Below are positions 44,359-53,145 of a DNA stretch of 64,000 nucleotides, piece by piece. Numbering within the stretch: the first letter of the stretch is position 1; each line of letters starts with the position of its first letter. Both the position numbers and the translations under genes were made by a program. Location of the stretch: NCBI GenBank assembly GCA_963665395.2, contig OY762251.1, positions 186,001 through 250,000 of the forward strand, given 5' to 3'. This stretch comes from Bin87 sp963665395 (GTDB lineage Bacteria > Chloroflexota > Dehalococcoidia > Lucifugimonadales > UBA3495). Under the pieces are notes generated by a model. It made no database searches. It was given only the letters and a program-made list of their open reading frames with translations, and was not told the DNA's origin.

Positions 44359-44423
44359 AACAATCCCTCCGGGTTCGGTTGGGCTTGGGCTAATCATACC
44401 ACTCAAATTCCTTCCCGCTCTCT

Positions 44424-44609
44424 TTGTCATCGCGAGGAGCGTAGCGACGTGGCGATCCCGTTCCAGCGCTGACTATACTGGCCCAAACACCTTTGCCACA
44501 CCGCCGAGATTGCCACGCTGCACTCGCAATGACAGAAGGCGGTGACCTAATCCCACACCGCCGAGATTGCCACGCTGCGCTCGCAATGACAGAAGGCGGT
44601 GATCTAACA
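44424..44609. repeat. GTCATTGCGAG-family repeat with a 57-bp tandem duplication of its right end
   Basis: The left end (TTTGTCATCGCGAGGAGCG) matches the MITE family. The right end, starting CCACACCGCCGAGATTGCC, occurs twice in tandem (from 44496 and from 44553) with two or three base differences. Confidence 0.75.
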
Positions 44610-44649
44610 CGGAACGTAACCGATTGAGGTAGGTGTATCATCCGGCATC

Positions 44650-45864
44650 GTGAACGTTGCTGGAAATTGGGCCGTCTCGCTACGCATCGGAGACTTCCGC
44701 CTGCTCTGGGGATCGACGCTGCTCTATTCCCTGGCTACGGGGATGGAGCAGGTGTCGGTGGGTTGGCTGATTTACGAGCTGACCGGCTCGGAGTTCATGG
44801 TGGGTCTGGGGGCCGCGGCCCGAATGCTGCCCTTCTTCGTGCTGGGGATGATTTCCGGCGCCATCGCCGACCGTTGGGGTCGGCGTTCCCTGCTGCGGCT
44901 GGGCACGCTGGGAGCGTCAGGTTGCGCCCTGTTGATGGCAGCGCTGCTGCTGTCCGGGCTGGCCAACGTGTGGGTCATCATCGCCCTGGTATTCGCCCTG
45001 GGCAGCGCGTTGGCCTTCACCATCACCGTCCGGCAGACCTTTACCTACGACATCGTGGGGTCGGGTTACGCTCTCAACGGCATGGCCCTGGGCGCGATGG
45101 CCATGCAAGGGGGCGGCATCGTCGGCTCCCTGCTGTCCGGCGCCTTGATCGACCTGACGGGGCCGGGTTGGCAGTTCGTCGCGTCGGCGGTCTGTTACGC
45201 GGGGTCGGCGGCGGCCACCCTGCCCATCGGCAACCCGGGCCGGTCGGTTCGCGCGTCGTCGGAGTCGGTATTGCAGAACCTGGCCGGCTACGCGAGGCTG
45301 ATCCGCAACCAGCGCCTGATCCTGGTCCTCATGTTCCTCACCGCCACCACTGAGGTGCTGGGGTTCACCCACATGACCCTGCTGCCGGTGTTCGCCAAGG
45401 ACGTGCTGCACGTCGGCGTGGCCCAATTGGGAGTGTTGACGGCGGGGCGCCAGGCCGGCGGATTGCTGGGCCTGTGGCTCCTGGCGGGTTTGGGCACGAC
45501 CCGCAAGAAGGGTTTGCTGATGTTTGCCACGGCCATCGGTTTCGGCGTAGGGATGATGATGTTCTCGTTATCGGTCAACATCTACACCTTCCTGGCCGTG
45601 CTGCTGTTCGTCAACGCCTCGGCCATGGCAGTGGATACCCTTTACAAGGCCATGATGCAGGACTACGTTCCCGACGAGGAACGGGGCCGCGCCATGGGCA
45701 CGTGGGTGCTGGCCGTGGGCTTCGCTCCCGTTGGCCACGTGGGAGTGGGCGCGCTGGCCGGCGTGGTGGGAGCGCCGGGCGCGTTGCTCATCAACGGCGC
45801 CGCGCTGACCGCAATCAACGTCGTAACCGGGCTGGGTATCCCGCGCATCAGGCGGCTGGAGTGA
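44650..45864 (+). CDS. Major facilitator superfamily transporter (drug/metabolite exporter type)
   Basis: A 404-aa membrane protein with about twelve hydrophobic segments. It begins at a GTG. The loop ADRWGRRSLLRLG between the second and third segments is the MFS motif A. The FRLLWGSTLLYSLATGMEQV start is typical of the EntS-like exporter group (MFS_3). Divergent from the amidohydrolase gene, it may export or import a related compound. The direction of transport cannot be told from sequence. Confidence 0.85.
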   Translation: MNVAGNWAVSLRIGDFRLLWGSTLLYSLATGMEQVSVGWLIYELTGSEFMVGLGAAARMLPFFVLGMISGAIADRWGRRSLLRLGTLGASGCALLMAALLLSGLANVWVIIALVFALGSALAFTITVRQTFTYDIVGSGYALNGMALGAMAMQGGGIVGSLLSGALIDLTGPGWQFVASAVCYAGSAAATLPIGNPGRSVRASSESVLQNLAGYARLIRNQRLILVLMFLTATTEVLGFTHMTLLPVFAKDVLHVGVAQLGVLTAGRQAGGLLGLWLLAGLGTTRKKGLLMFATAIGFGVGMMMFSLSVNIYTFLAVLLFVNASAMAVDTLYKAMMQDYVPDEERGRAMGTWVLAVGFAPVGHVGVGALAGVVGAPGALLINGAALTAINVVTGLGIPRIRRLE

Positions 45865-45883
45865 GCGGCGCATCCTATCCCGA

Positions 45884-46002
45884 AATTGTCAGAAGCAGGA
45901 TTCGGAGGATTTAGAGGATTTTCAGGATTGGAGACGTTCCGGGTGAAGAGTATCCAATCCTGTCAATCAGACCAATCCTGTGAATCCTGCTTCTGACAAT
46001 TC
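45884..46002. repeat. Palindromic repeat (TCAGAAGCAGG family), ~119 bp
   Basis: GAAATTGTCAGAAGCAGGAT at the left pairs with ATCCTGCTTCTGACAATTC at the right, with several GGATT/AATCC motifs inside. It fills the space between the MFS gene and the next gene, whose ribosome-binding site follows 20 bases later. Confidence 0.85.
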
Positions 46003-46033
46003 CCTACAGCACTCAACCAAACCGAGGAGCAAT

Positions 46034-47011
46034 ATGCTGGAGCGCCCCAAGACCACCACCCTGCGCCGTCTGACCCTGGAGTCGGGCGATCAAGAGGACA
46101 TCCCGCAGAGCGAGGTGGCCGGCGGCACCGTAGAGATACTGACGCCGATGCTGGAACAGGCTTTGTCTGGCGATGAGGAAGTACGCATACCGCCGACGGG
46201 TTACTGGTTCAGGGCAGCCGAAGCTCCGGCGGGGCAGTCGGATGAGTTCCTGCGCGCCGCCTTCGGCATTTCGTCAGCGGGAGACAATCCCCTGGTCGAG
46301 ATGACGCTCCGACCTCCCGGCGCGGAGGATGAGCCGGCCATCCTGATGACCAGCATCGGCGGATGGATTCACGCCGTGGCCGCCGGATCCCTGGGCGACC
46401 GGCCCGATGCCGACCGCATCGCCTACGAACTGGCCGATTTGGAGAAATGCATCAGCTGGACGTGGCTGGAATTGCGGGGGTATGCCACCCGCTTCCAGAA
46501 CCTGAACAGCCCCTTGGAAATCCTGTTCTCCGCCGGCGGCGGTATGCTGACCACCATCGTCCAGGAGCCGGGATCGCAACCCGAGGTGTGCTTCCTGGTG
46601 CAGAACGCGCCGGAGGCGGTGCGGCGGCTTCCAGCCAACCCCGGCATCTCCCTGGAGACACGGTTGTTCAAAATCGGCGACGTACACCTCGTGCCCCTGG
46701 TGGCCCGGGTGGGCGACACCTGGTACGAATCCTGGATCAACCCTTATGCCGACGACGGACGGGGTTTCGAGGAGCTGGAAATACTGGCCGTCCAGGAGCG
46801 CGTGGTATTCCTGATTTACGATGGAACGTCCCTGGATCCCGAGCGCACGGCGCAAATCGCCAACCCGCTGGCCGGCAAGATGGCCGAGATGCGCCGGGTG
46901 ATGCGTGACGTCGCGCCCTGGACCATGGAAGCCTTCGCCGAGGCGCGGGAGCGGCTCTACGCCGCCTACCCCACGCCCCAGGATCTGATCTATGGGCCGG
47001 ACATTACCTAA
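46034..47011 (+). CDS. Hypothetical conserved-looking protein
   Basis: A 325-aa protein with ATG at 46034 and GAGGAG about 5 bases upstream. It has mixed alpha/beta composition with no signal peptide or membrane segment. Segments such as AILMTSIGGWIHAVAAG and HLVPLVARVGDTWYESWINPY are distinctive but not recognised. Codon use and a long open frame support a real gene. It follows the MFS gene in the same direction, with the palindromic repeat between them. Confidence 0.7.
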   Translation: MLERPKTTTLRRLTLESGDQEDIPQSEVAGGTVEILTPMLEQALSGDEEVRIPPTGYWFRAAEAPAGQSDEFLRAAFGISSAGDNPLVEMTLRPPGAEDEPAILMTSIGGWIHAVAAGSLGDRPDADRIAYELADLEKCISWTWLELRGYATRFQNLNSPLEILFSAGGGMLTTIVQEPGSQPEVCFLVQNAPEAVRRLPANPGISLETRLFKIGDVHLVPLVARVGDTWYESWINPYADDGRGFEELEILAVQERVVFLIYDGTSLDPERTAQIANPLAGKMAEMRRVMRDVAPWTMEAFAEARERLYAAYPTPQDLIYGPDIT

Positions 47012-47034
47012 TCCACGCCATCACCGTTCTAATG

Positions 47035-47165
47035 CGTACCCGCTCTGTCATTGCGGGGAGCGAAGCGACGTGGCAATCCCGTAGCGGCGCTGGCCTATCA
47101 TGCCCAAACGCCTTACCTACGCTAACGAGATTGCCACGCTGCGCTCGCAATGACAACAGGTACGA
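47035..47165. repeat. GTCATTGCGAG-family MITE-like repeat
   Basis: Inverted ends CGTACCCGCTCTGTCATTGC and GCAATGACAACAGGTACG bound a ~130-bp non-coding element between two convergent genes. It is related to 31928-32071 (shared GCGTACCC end). Confidence 0.7.
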
Positions 47166-47173
47166 GCCGGCGT

Positions 47174-47914
47174 TCAGTTCCTCAAATGCCGGTCGTAGAA
47201 CAGCAGCACGCGGTGCCACATATCTTGCGCTGGCGCCGCCCGGTAGCTGGGTCGGTAGTCGGCGAAGAAGGCATGGCCGGCGTTGTTGTACATCACCCAC
47301 TCGTAGGTCTTGCCGTGCTGGTCCAGCAGGGCTTTCATCTGCTCGGCCTGCGCCGCCGTGGGGTTCTCGTCCTCCACGCCGAATAAGGCCAGCAGGGGGC
47401 ACGACAGGTCGGGTATCATGTCCATGGGCTGCACCGGGCGCAGTTCCGTGGGATCGTGGACGATGTGGCCGCCGGCCGAGTCCACCGCCGCGTCGATGTT
47501 GCCGCTCAGGCACGCCATCATCAGCGTGTAACGCCCGCCGGAGCAGAAACCGATGATGCCAACCTTGCCGTTGCTATCGGTCTGGGACTTGAGGAACAGC
47601 GCCGCCCCTTCCAGGTCGTCCATGGCTTGCGAATCGGGGGCGCCGAACAGCGTTGCCAATACGTTCTCCGGCTCCGGCGTACCCTCGCGGGTGTACAGGT
47701 CGGGGGCGATGGCAAGATAGCCCTGCCCGGCGAACCGCACGGCGATGTCCTTGTGGTGGTCCATCAACCCCATCCCTTCCATGGTGACGATGACGCCCGG
47801 ATAGGGTCCCGGCCCCACCGGCCGGCTGTACAGGGCGTTGATGGCCGTCCCGTCGCGGCTGGTGTACTGAATCATCCCGGTTTCCAAATCTTGTCCAACG
47901 AGTACCATCATCAA
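47174..47914 (-). CDS. Dienelactone hydrolase-family protein
   Basis: A 246-aa alpha/beta hydrolase. IIGFCSGGRYTLMMA holds the nucleophile Cys of dienelactone hydrolases (Cys rather than Ser); LFGVEDENPTAA has the Asp and NNAGHAFF the His. The family opens lactone rings in chloroaromatic breakdown, though many members act on other esters. It starts 44 bases after the amidohydrolase gene in the same direction, so both may act in one catabolic path. Confidence 0.88.
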   Translation of the reverse strand: MMMVLVGQDLETGMIQYTSRDGTAINALYSRPVGPGPYPGVIVTMEGMGLMDHHKDIAVRFAGQGYLAIAPDLYTREGTPEPENVLATLFGAPDSQAMDDLEGAALFLKSQTDSNGKVGIIGFCSGGRYTLMMACLSGNIDAAVDSAGGHIVHDPTELRPVQPMDMIPDLSCPLLALFGVEDENPTAAQAEQMKALLDQHGKTYEWVMYNNAGHAFFADYRPSYRAAPAQDMWHRVLLFYDRHLRN

Positions 47915-47958
47915 CCTCCGACAGCGCCGCTAAAGGGCGGGATGGCGACATCATAACA

Positions 47959-48804
47959 TCAGGTCGCGATGTTCAACGCCCGCCGCGCGTTTTCCAGCAG
48001 CACCTTCGGGATCACGTGGTCGCGCATCTGGAGGTTCTGGAAGTCGGCCAGCCAGTTGTCGGGCTGGATGAAAGGGTAATCGGAGCCGAACATCACCTTG
48101 TCCTGGAGGCGCGTATTGGTCTCCCGGATCAGGGCCTCCGGGATGAACCGGGGCATCCAGCCCGACAGGTCGAGGAAGACGTTGGACTTGTGCAGCGCGA
48201 CGGCGATCTGCTCATCAATCCACGGCCAGGCGGGGTGGGCCATGATGATGGTCAGGTTGGGAAAATCGGCGGCCACGTCATCGAAGCATGGTATCGGCTG
48301 GCTGTACTTGAGCTTCAGGCCGCTGCCGCCCGGCGTACCCGAACCCGCCCCGGCAAACCCGGAATGAAACAACACCGGAATGCCCAACCCGTCCGCCACT
48401 TCGTACAGCGGGTAGAAGCGGGTGTCGTTGGGCATAAACGCCTGGTGTATCGGATGCAGCTTCAGTCCCTTCAGCCCCAGTTCTTTCACCGACCGCTCCA
48501 GCTCGTAGCAGGCCGCCTTGCCCAGCCACGGATCAACCGACGCGAAACCCATGAACTGCTCCGGGTGGGCGTTGACGATGCTGGCGACCCAGTCGTTGCT
48601 GTCGGGCTTTTCGCCGGTGTTGGTGGTGGTGTCCACCGAGAAGATGACGCCGAAGAGGTCCAGCTCCCGGTACTTGTCGGCCATTTCCGCCGGATCCTGG
48701 GGCGGCGGCGGGGCGCGGAAGTAGCGCAGCAGCTCCGCCTCAATCTCAATTTCGGGCAGCCCTGGCTCCCGGGGGACGTGGATGTGCATATCGATGGCTT
48801 GCAT
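47959..48804 (-). CDS. Amidohydrolase-family protein (ACMSD/TIM-barrel type)
   Basis: A 281-aa protein. The ATG at 48804 is preferred because GGAG lies 9 bases upstream; an ATG at 48819 is possible. AIDMHIHVP is the N-terminal HxH metal motif; LKGLKLHPIHQAF, IMAHPAWPW and VMFGSDYPF hold further ligands, as in 2-amino-3-carboxymuconate semialdehyde decarboxylase relatives. It would hydrolyse or decarboxylate a small acid. It is upstream of the dienelactone hydrolase gene in the same run. Confidence 0.88.
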   Translation of the reverse strand: MQAIDMHIHVPREPGLPEIEIEAELLRYFRAPPPPQDPAEMADKYRELDLFGVIFSVDTTTNTGEKPDSNDWVASIVNAHPEQFMGFASVDPWLGKAACYELERSVKELGLKGLKLHPIHQAFMPNDTRFYPLYEVADGLGIPVLFHSGFAGAGSGTPGGSGLKLKYSQPIPCFDDVAADFPNLTIIMAHPAWPWIDEQIAVALHKSNVFLDLSGWMPRFIPEALIRETNTRLQDKVMFGSDYPFIQPDNWLADFQNLQMRDHVIPKVLLENARRALNIAT

Positions 48805-48917
48805 TAGAGAGTTCTCCATCAGGGCAGCGATTGCCCGGCAAGTGTGGCGATGATAGGATAGCGGAAAATCAGTTGCGCTGATAACATCCGCCGTCGGATG
48901 TGGAGAGTGGACACATA

Positions 48918-49544
48918 ATGGAAACCGCAGGTTTAGTGACGTACCCGGGTCTGTGGCAAGTGCTCGGGATCTTCGGCGGGAGCTGGTTTGCCTATTTCTC
49001 GCTGGTCGTCATGCTAATTGTCGGCTGGTATATGCGCGACACCAACCGCCGGGACCGGGATATCGAGCGCCAGTTCCGCGAGATGAAAGAGGCCATCGAG
49101 CACCAGTTCAGGGAAGTGGAAGAGGCCACCGAGCGCCGGTTCGCAGAAATCGACCGCCGGTTTAGTGAGATGGAGGAGACCATCGACCGACGGTTCGCGG
49201 AAATTGACCGTCGTTTCCGCGAGATGGAAGAGGCCACCGAGCGCCGGTTCGCGGAAATTGACCGTCGTTTCCGCGAGATGGAAGAGGCCATCGAGCGCCG
49301 GTTCCGCGAGATGGAAGAGGCTACCGAGCGTCGGTTCAGAGAAATGGAGGAGGCCAACGAACGCCGGTTCGCGGAAATCGAGCGCCGGTTCAGAGAAATG
49401 GAAGAGGCCAATGAACGCCGGCATCAGGAGTTGTTGAAAGCTATTGGCGCGCTTTACCGGCACGTTCACGCTGACGGAGGCTACGCCATCGTCCCGCTGC
49501 CCGACATTGAACCGGCCACTGCCCCCACGCCCGCGGATAACTGA
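48918..49544 (+). CDS. Membrane-anchored coiled-coil protein with tandem repeats
   Basis: A 208-aa protein; the ATG at 48918 has GGAGAG 10 bases upstream (a GTG at 48900 is possible). A single membrane segment (about residues 14-37, SWFAYFSLVVMLIVGWYM) is followed by about 120 residues of 11/18-residue repeats of the form ERRFAEIDRRFREMEEAT, a long right-handed coiled coil. At DNA level a 54-bp unit is repeated almost exactly. The C-terminal tail is Pro-rich. It may be a structural or scaffold protein; no family is assigned. Confidence 0.75.
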   Translation: METAGLVTYPGLWQVLGIFGGSWFAYFSLVVMLIVGWYMRDTNRRDRDIERQFREMKEAIEHQFREVEEATERRFAEIDRRFSEMEETIDRRFAEIDRRFREMEEATERRFAEIDRRFREMEEAIERRFREMEEATERRFREMEEANERRFAEIERRFREMEEANERRHQELLKAIGALYRHVHADGGYAIVPLPDIEPATAPTPADN

Positions 49545-49581
49545 AACGCCTACAGCCCCGGTTTATGCCAGGCCAAAAACA

Positions 49582-49608
49582 AAACGCCCGGGACTTTCCC
49601 GGGCGTTT
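49582..49608. terminator. Bidirectional Rho-independent terminator
   Basis: AAACGCCCGGGA and TCCCGGGCGTTT form a 12-bp stem with a 3-base loop, with A-rich sequence on the left and T at the right of the stem. It lies between the convergent genes ending at 49544 and 49628 and can serve both. Confidence 0.85.
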
Positions 49609-49627
49609 GAGACTCAAACTTGTTCGC

Positions 49628-50998
49628 CTAAACCCGTATCACGCCCACCAAGTCGCCGTCCAATTCCTGAATGGAAATCTCGGTGCCGAAGGGGCTGGAA
49701 ACCTCCTGCAACCACTGTAGCGTCTCGCGGGCAATAGGCTCTTCGGCCAGCACCGGACGGCCCCGCTGGGGGATGGGGCGGCCAAAACCCATGTCGATGG
49801 GATGCAGGATGACCTCTTTCAGGTCGCCGCCGGCGTAGTTGCACACCGCCACCACGCTCTGCCAGAACACCGGGTCGGCGGCAAAGGCACGGGTTCCGCC
49901 GCCGGAGCGGGTGTCCAGGTAATCGCCGGGCGTGCTGTTGAAGTCCAGTCCGAATCGGCGGTAGGACTCGTGGGGCAGCCACAGGACGCTTTCATTCTGG
50001 AAGATGAAGTTGCCCAGGCTGTAGAAGATGGGCCGGTTCTTGTAGATCTCGATGCCCCGCAGGAAGTGGGGGCCGTGGCCCACGAAGGCGGCGCAGCCCT
50101 GGTCGATGGTCCAGCGGGCGAAGTCCACCAGGAAGTGGGGCGGCGAGATGCGGGAATGACCGTGGAAGTCGCCCTCCGGTCCGCTCTCGTGGCAGTGGAC
50201 GCCATAGACTTGCCAGTCCGACTGCGTCTGCGCTCCCCGGATCCAGTTGCCGATGCCCAGCCGGTCGTCCTCGTTCAATGCGGTGCGGACGGCAAAGGTC
50301 TCGTCCAGGATGAACTTGTTTTCCAGGAACTCCAATTCCTCGCTGTCGTCCGGCGCATCCTGGTTGCCCCGGAAGCCGAAGTGCCTAAGGAAGGCGTGTT
50401 CCTCCTCGTAGCCCAGCTCCAGGTTGGCCTTGCGCAGGGCATCGAACACGTCCTGCTGCACGTGGTGGGTGATGTCGTGGCGCAAGGCGTTGACCCCCGG
50501 GCGGCCGGCGAAATCGGGACGGCCGGCGCCGGCGCGGGAAGTCTCGCTGAAGGTGCTGGTGGCGCTCATCACCGCCACCCGGCCCCGGGCCGAGTCCACG
50601 TAGGCCGGCGAACGGGCCTCGTCCAGGTTGCGGCCGCCGCCGGCGTGGGGCAGGTCAACCTCCCGGCAGTGCTCCAGGGTGGTCAGGAAACCGCCCTCGG
50701 AAAAGTCAAAGGAGTGGTTGTTGGCGGTGGTCACCGCGTTGATGCCCATCCACTTCAACTCGTCCAGGTTTTTGGGGTCCGAGCGGGTGTAGGTGGCGCT
50801 GCTCCACTGCCAGCTGCTTTCGTAGTCGTGGAACAGCATCTCCAGGTTGACCAGAGACACGTCGGCTGCCCGCAAAATATCCACCAGCTTGAGGAAACGC
50901 GGCTCCTGGAAAGCCTGCATCCGGCGGGTGATCATGGCGTCGCCGCCCACGGCGATGGAAATATCGCGGCGCTCGGCGTCGTAAATCGTGGTGGTCAT
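49628..50998 (-). CDS. CapA-family protein (poly-gamma-glutamate synthesis type metallophosphatase)
   Basis: A 456-aa protein; the ATG at 50998 has GGAGG 4-5 bases upstream. SIAVGGDAMITRRM, VSLVNLEMLF, TTANNHSFDFSE and AAFVGHGPHFLRGIE are the calcineurin-like metal motifs of the PGA_cap family. IFYSLGNFIFQN is the typical end of the core. CapA proteins take part in polyglutamate capsule synthesis, but many homologues in catabolic loci have unknown roles. No signal peptide is seen, so it is probably cytoplasmic. Confidence 0.85.
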   Translation of the reverse strand: MTTTIYDAERRDISIAVGGDAMITRRMQAFQEPRFLKLVDILRAADVSLVNLEMLFHDYESSWQWSSATYTRSDPKNLDELKWMGINAVTTANNHSFDFSEGGFLTTLEHCREVDLPHAGGGRNLDEARSPAYVDSARGRVAVMSATSTFSETSRAGAGRPDFAGRPGVNALRHDITHHVQQDVFDALRKANLELGYEEEHAFLRHFGFRGNQDAPDDSEELEFLENKFILDETFAVRTALNEDDRLGIGNWIRGAQTQSDWQVYGVHCHESGPEGDFHGHSRISPPHFLVDFARWTIDQGCAAFVGHGPHFLRGIEIYKNRPIFYSLGNFIFQNESVLWLPHESYRRFGLDFNSTPGDYLDTRSGGGTRAFAADPVFWQSVVAVCNYAGGDLKEVILHPIDMGFGRPIPQRGRPVLAEEPIARETLQWLQEVSSPFGTEISIQELDGDLVGVIRV

Positions 50999-51123
50999 GT
51001 TGCCTCCATGCTGTAGCGGGGACAAGGGTGGGTCGGGTCGGCGCATTGTATCAAATATAGTGCGCCGAATGGTTGGTCGTCAGTAACCCCAAGGTCCCCC
51101 GGCTATCCACAGCCCTGTCCGTC

Positions 51124-51143
51124 ATTCCCGCGAAAGCGGGAAT
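51124..51143. repeat. REP hairpin with GAAA loop
   Basis: ATTCCCGC-GAAA-GCGGGAAT in the gap upstream of the CapA-like gene. At 51188-51213 a sequence (CTACCTAAAATGGAACGC) resembles one arm of the 145-bp MITE. Confidence 0.75.
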
Positions 51144-51688
51144 CCAGGTACCCTTGACATCTAAAATCTTGTCCATCCACGCAAAAAAACTACCTAAAAT
51201 GGAACGCTGCCTAGGGACACCGAGGCGATTTCGCTACTCTGATTTGTGGTAACCCGCGACGTAAACCGCAATCAAGGAGACGTTTTCCCGTAATGAGCAA
51301 CATCACGGTACGATGTGAACATCGCGGTACTCCGGCTTCCGCACCGCGGGTAGGCCGTATCCGAACCTAGATAGCCTGACTAGCCGGTGCATGAGTATCC
51401 TGTCGTCTTCGGAGTGCGACTCAGAATCCAAGAAATGTCCTAGTTCTGGGCTCTCAAGCCATTGCTGTTTTAAGCGTGCGTTGTCTGCTTGAACATCGTC
51501 CCAATCGTAGCCTGGCTCAAGCGCCGCACGGTGGATGCTAGTCCATTCCAACAGTCCTTCACTTCCGCCCGCTGCCGCTGCACCTACGGTCGACGGAGCG
51601 AGCGTTACGGCGGACTCTAGGTCGGCCCTACTCCAAGGCCCGACGTTGCTGCCTGGACGCGCTGCGGCGATCATGAGCTCGGTCTCAG

Positions 51689-53145
51689 CTGGACTTTGTA
51701 CGTTCAAGCGGCGTAGGCGAGGGAATCGATAAGCCGAGCGTACAATTCGGGAACGGGTTTTCCCCGGTCACAGTCGGATAACGACATTGAAAAACTGTCC
51801 GAAGCCAGCCACAGGTGGCGTCGCACCAGGGCGATGGCATCCACGAAAGTGGGGGCGGGTTTGGCGTACCAGGCCGCCGTGCGCTGGGTGATGGGGCTCT
51901 CTTGTTGCAGCGAGTGTGCCGCCAGGGCGATCCAGGAAAACAGACCCATCAGGACGGGCGTGGTGCGGGCAATGGCGCGATCCGACCATTGGCGCTGAGT
52001 TTCCACGCCCAAGTGAGCCCGTACTTCCTGGTAAGTGACCTCCAGCTGCCAACGCAGCACAAACCACTCCAGGATCTGGACTGGGGCGACCGACTCATCA
52101 GTGCAGAGCAGGGCCTGAGTGTCCAGTTCACCTTTGGGGTCTCGGACCAGCGCCCAGCGGATGGGTACGGGCGGTTTGCCGGGGTGGTACCAGAGGGCGG
52201 TCTGCGAAGCCAGTTCCAGCGTGCGCATGGTGCCGTCGTACCAGGACACCGACGCGGTGTCCCAGAGCAGCTCGGGATCGTCAAGGCGTTGCTTGAGGGT
52301 GGGTTGACGTGCCCCCTTGACCCGAGGGCGACCGGTTTGGCCCGGTTGACGGGGTGGCGCGGGATCGTAGAGACCGGCATCCAGGCGCAGCCTGGTGATG
52401 AGGGTTACGGGTTCATGGAGGGACTGGCAGAAGTAGAGCAAGTCCAGGACGGCATAGCCATTGTCGCCCACCACCACCAGGGGGCGATGGGGCAGCCAGC
52501 GGCGCAGCAGCAGGATCATCTGGCGAGCCCAGTCGGTGAGTTTCTTGTGCCGGCGTCCCTGCCTTTGGTGATAGCGTTCCGATGGCGCCAGCGCGGTGAG
52601 CAAGGGCAGGGCCCAGAACCGTCCCGCCCAGGGGATGCGTCCCAGCCACATCAAACTGATCCAGCGCAACCCGCTGGCCTTGACCGTATAGCTGCGGCTG
52701 GAACGCACGGCGTCTCGGTAGACACCCAGAGCGTTGATCTTTGGACCCTGCCGACGCTCCAGGGTTTCGTCGATACCGAACACCAGCGGACCGTCGCCGT
52801 GGTCGAGATGTTGAAGCAGCAACCTGAGCAAGACCTGGGACGCCCCAAGGGGCGACCACGCCGCCCGGTTCAGCACGTGATGGTAGCGGGCATAGTTGCG
52901 GTCGCCGCTGAGGCCCATGACCCGCAACGCCGCGGCCACTGTGCGCTGGCCCGGCGTCAGGATCGCGCCGACCAATAGGACCTGAGCCTTTTGCCAGGTT
53001 CGGTTTTGGAACAGCATGGCGAAGGGAAAGAGAACAGTTACAATGGCATCGGGCAGGGTGAGCACGAATTGACCTACGGTGAGTTGTGGGGTCAAACCAG
53101 CTTACCCTGCCGCTTTCATTTTTCTAGTTTTTGTACAAAGTCCAG
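51689..53145 (-). mobile_element. Insertion sequence, IS4/IS701-like, 1457 bp
   Basis: The element is bounded by perfect 13-bp inverted repeats, CTGGACTTTGTAC (51689-51701) and GTACAAAGTCCAG (53133-53145). It carries one transposase gene. Direct 5-bp repeats and the restored frame of the interrupted gene confirm the exact ends. Confidence 0.92.
51704..53095 (-). CDS. DDE transposase of the IS
   Basis: A 463-aa transposase with an RNase H-like core: FGIDETLERR (first Asp), VVVGDNGYAVLDLL (second Asp) and the WQLEVTYQEVRAHLG segment (Glu, with the Y..R pattern of IS4-like enzymes). This matches the IS701/DDE_5 group. The frame is intact. Translation seems to start at a TTG (53095); a GTG about ten codons later is possible. 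Confidence 0.9.
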   Translation of the reverse strand: MTPQLTVGQFVLTLPDAIVTVLFPFAMLFQNRTWQKAQVLLVGAILTPGQRTVAAALRVMGLSGDRNYARYHHVLNRAAWSPLGASQVLLRLLLQHLDHGDGPLVFGIDETLERRQGPKINALGVYRDAVRSSRSYTVKASGLRWISLMWLGRIPWAGRFWALPLLTALAPSERYHQRQGRRHKKLTDWARQMILLLRRWLPHRPLVVVGDNGYAVLDLLYFCQSLHEPVTLITRLRLDAGLYDPAPPRQPGQTGRPRVKGARQPTLKQRLDDPELLWDTASVSWYDGTMRTLELASQTALWYHPGKPPVPIRWALVRDPKGELDTQALLCTDESVAPVQILEWFVLRWQLEVTYQEVRAHLGVETQRQWSDRAIARTTPVLMGLFSWIALAAHSLQQESPITQRTAAWYAKPAPTFVDAIALVRRHLWLASDSFSMSLSDCDRGKPVPELYARLIDSLAYAA

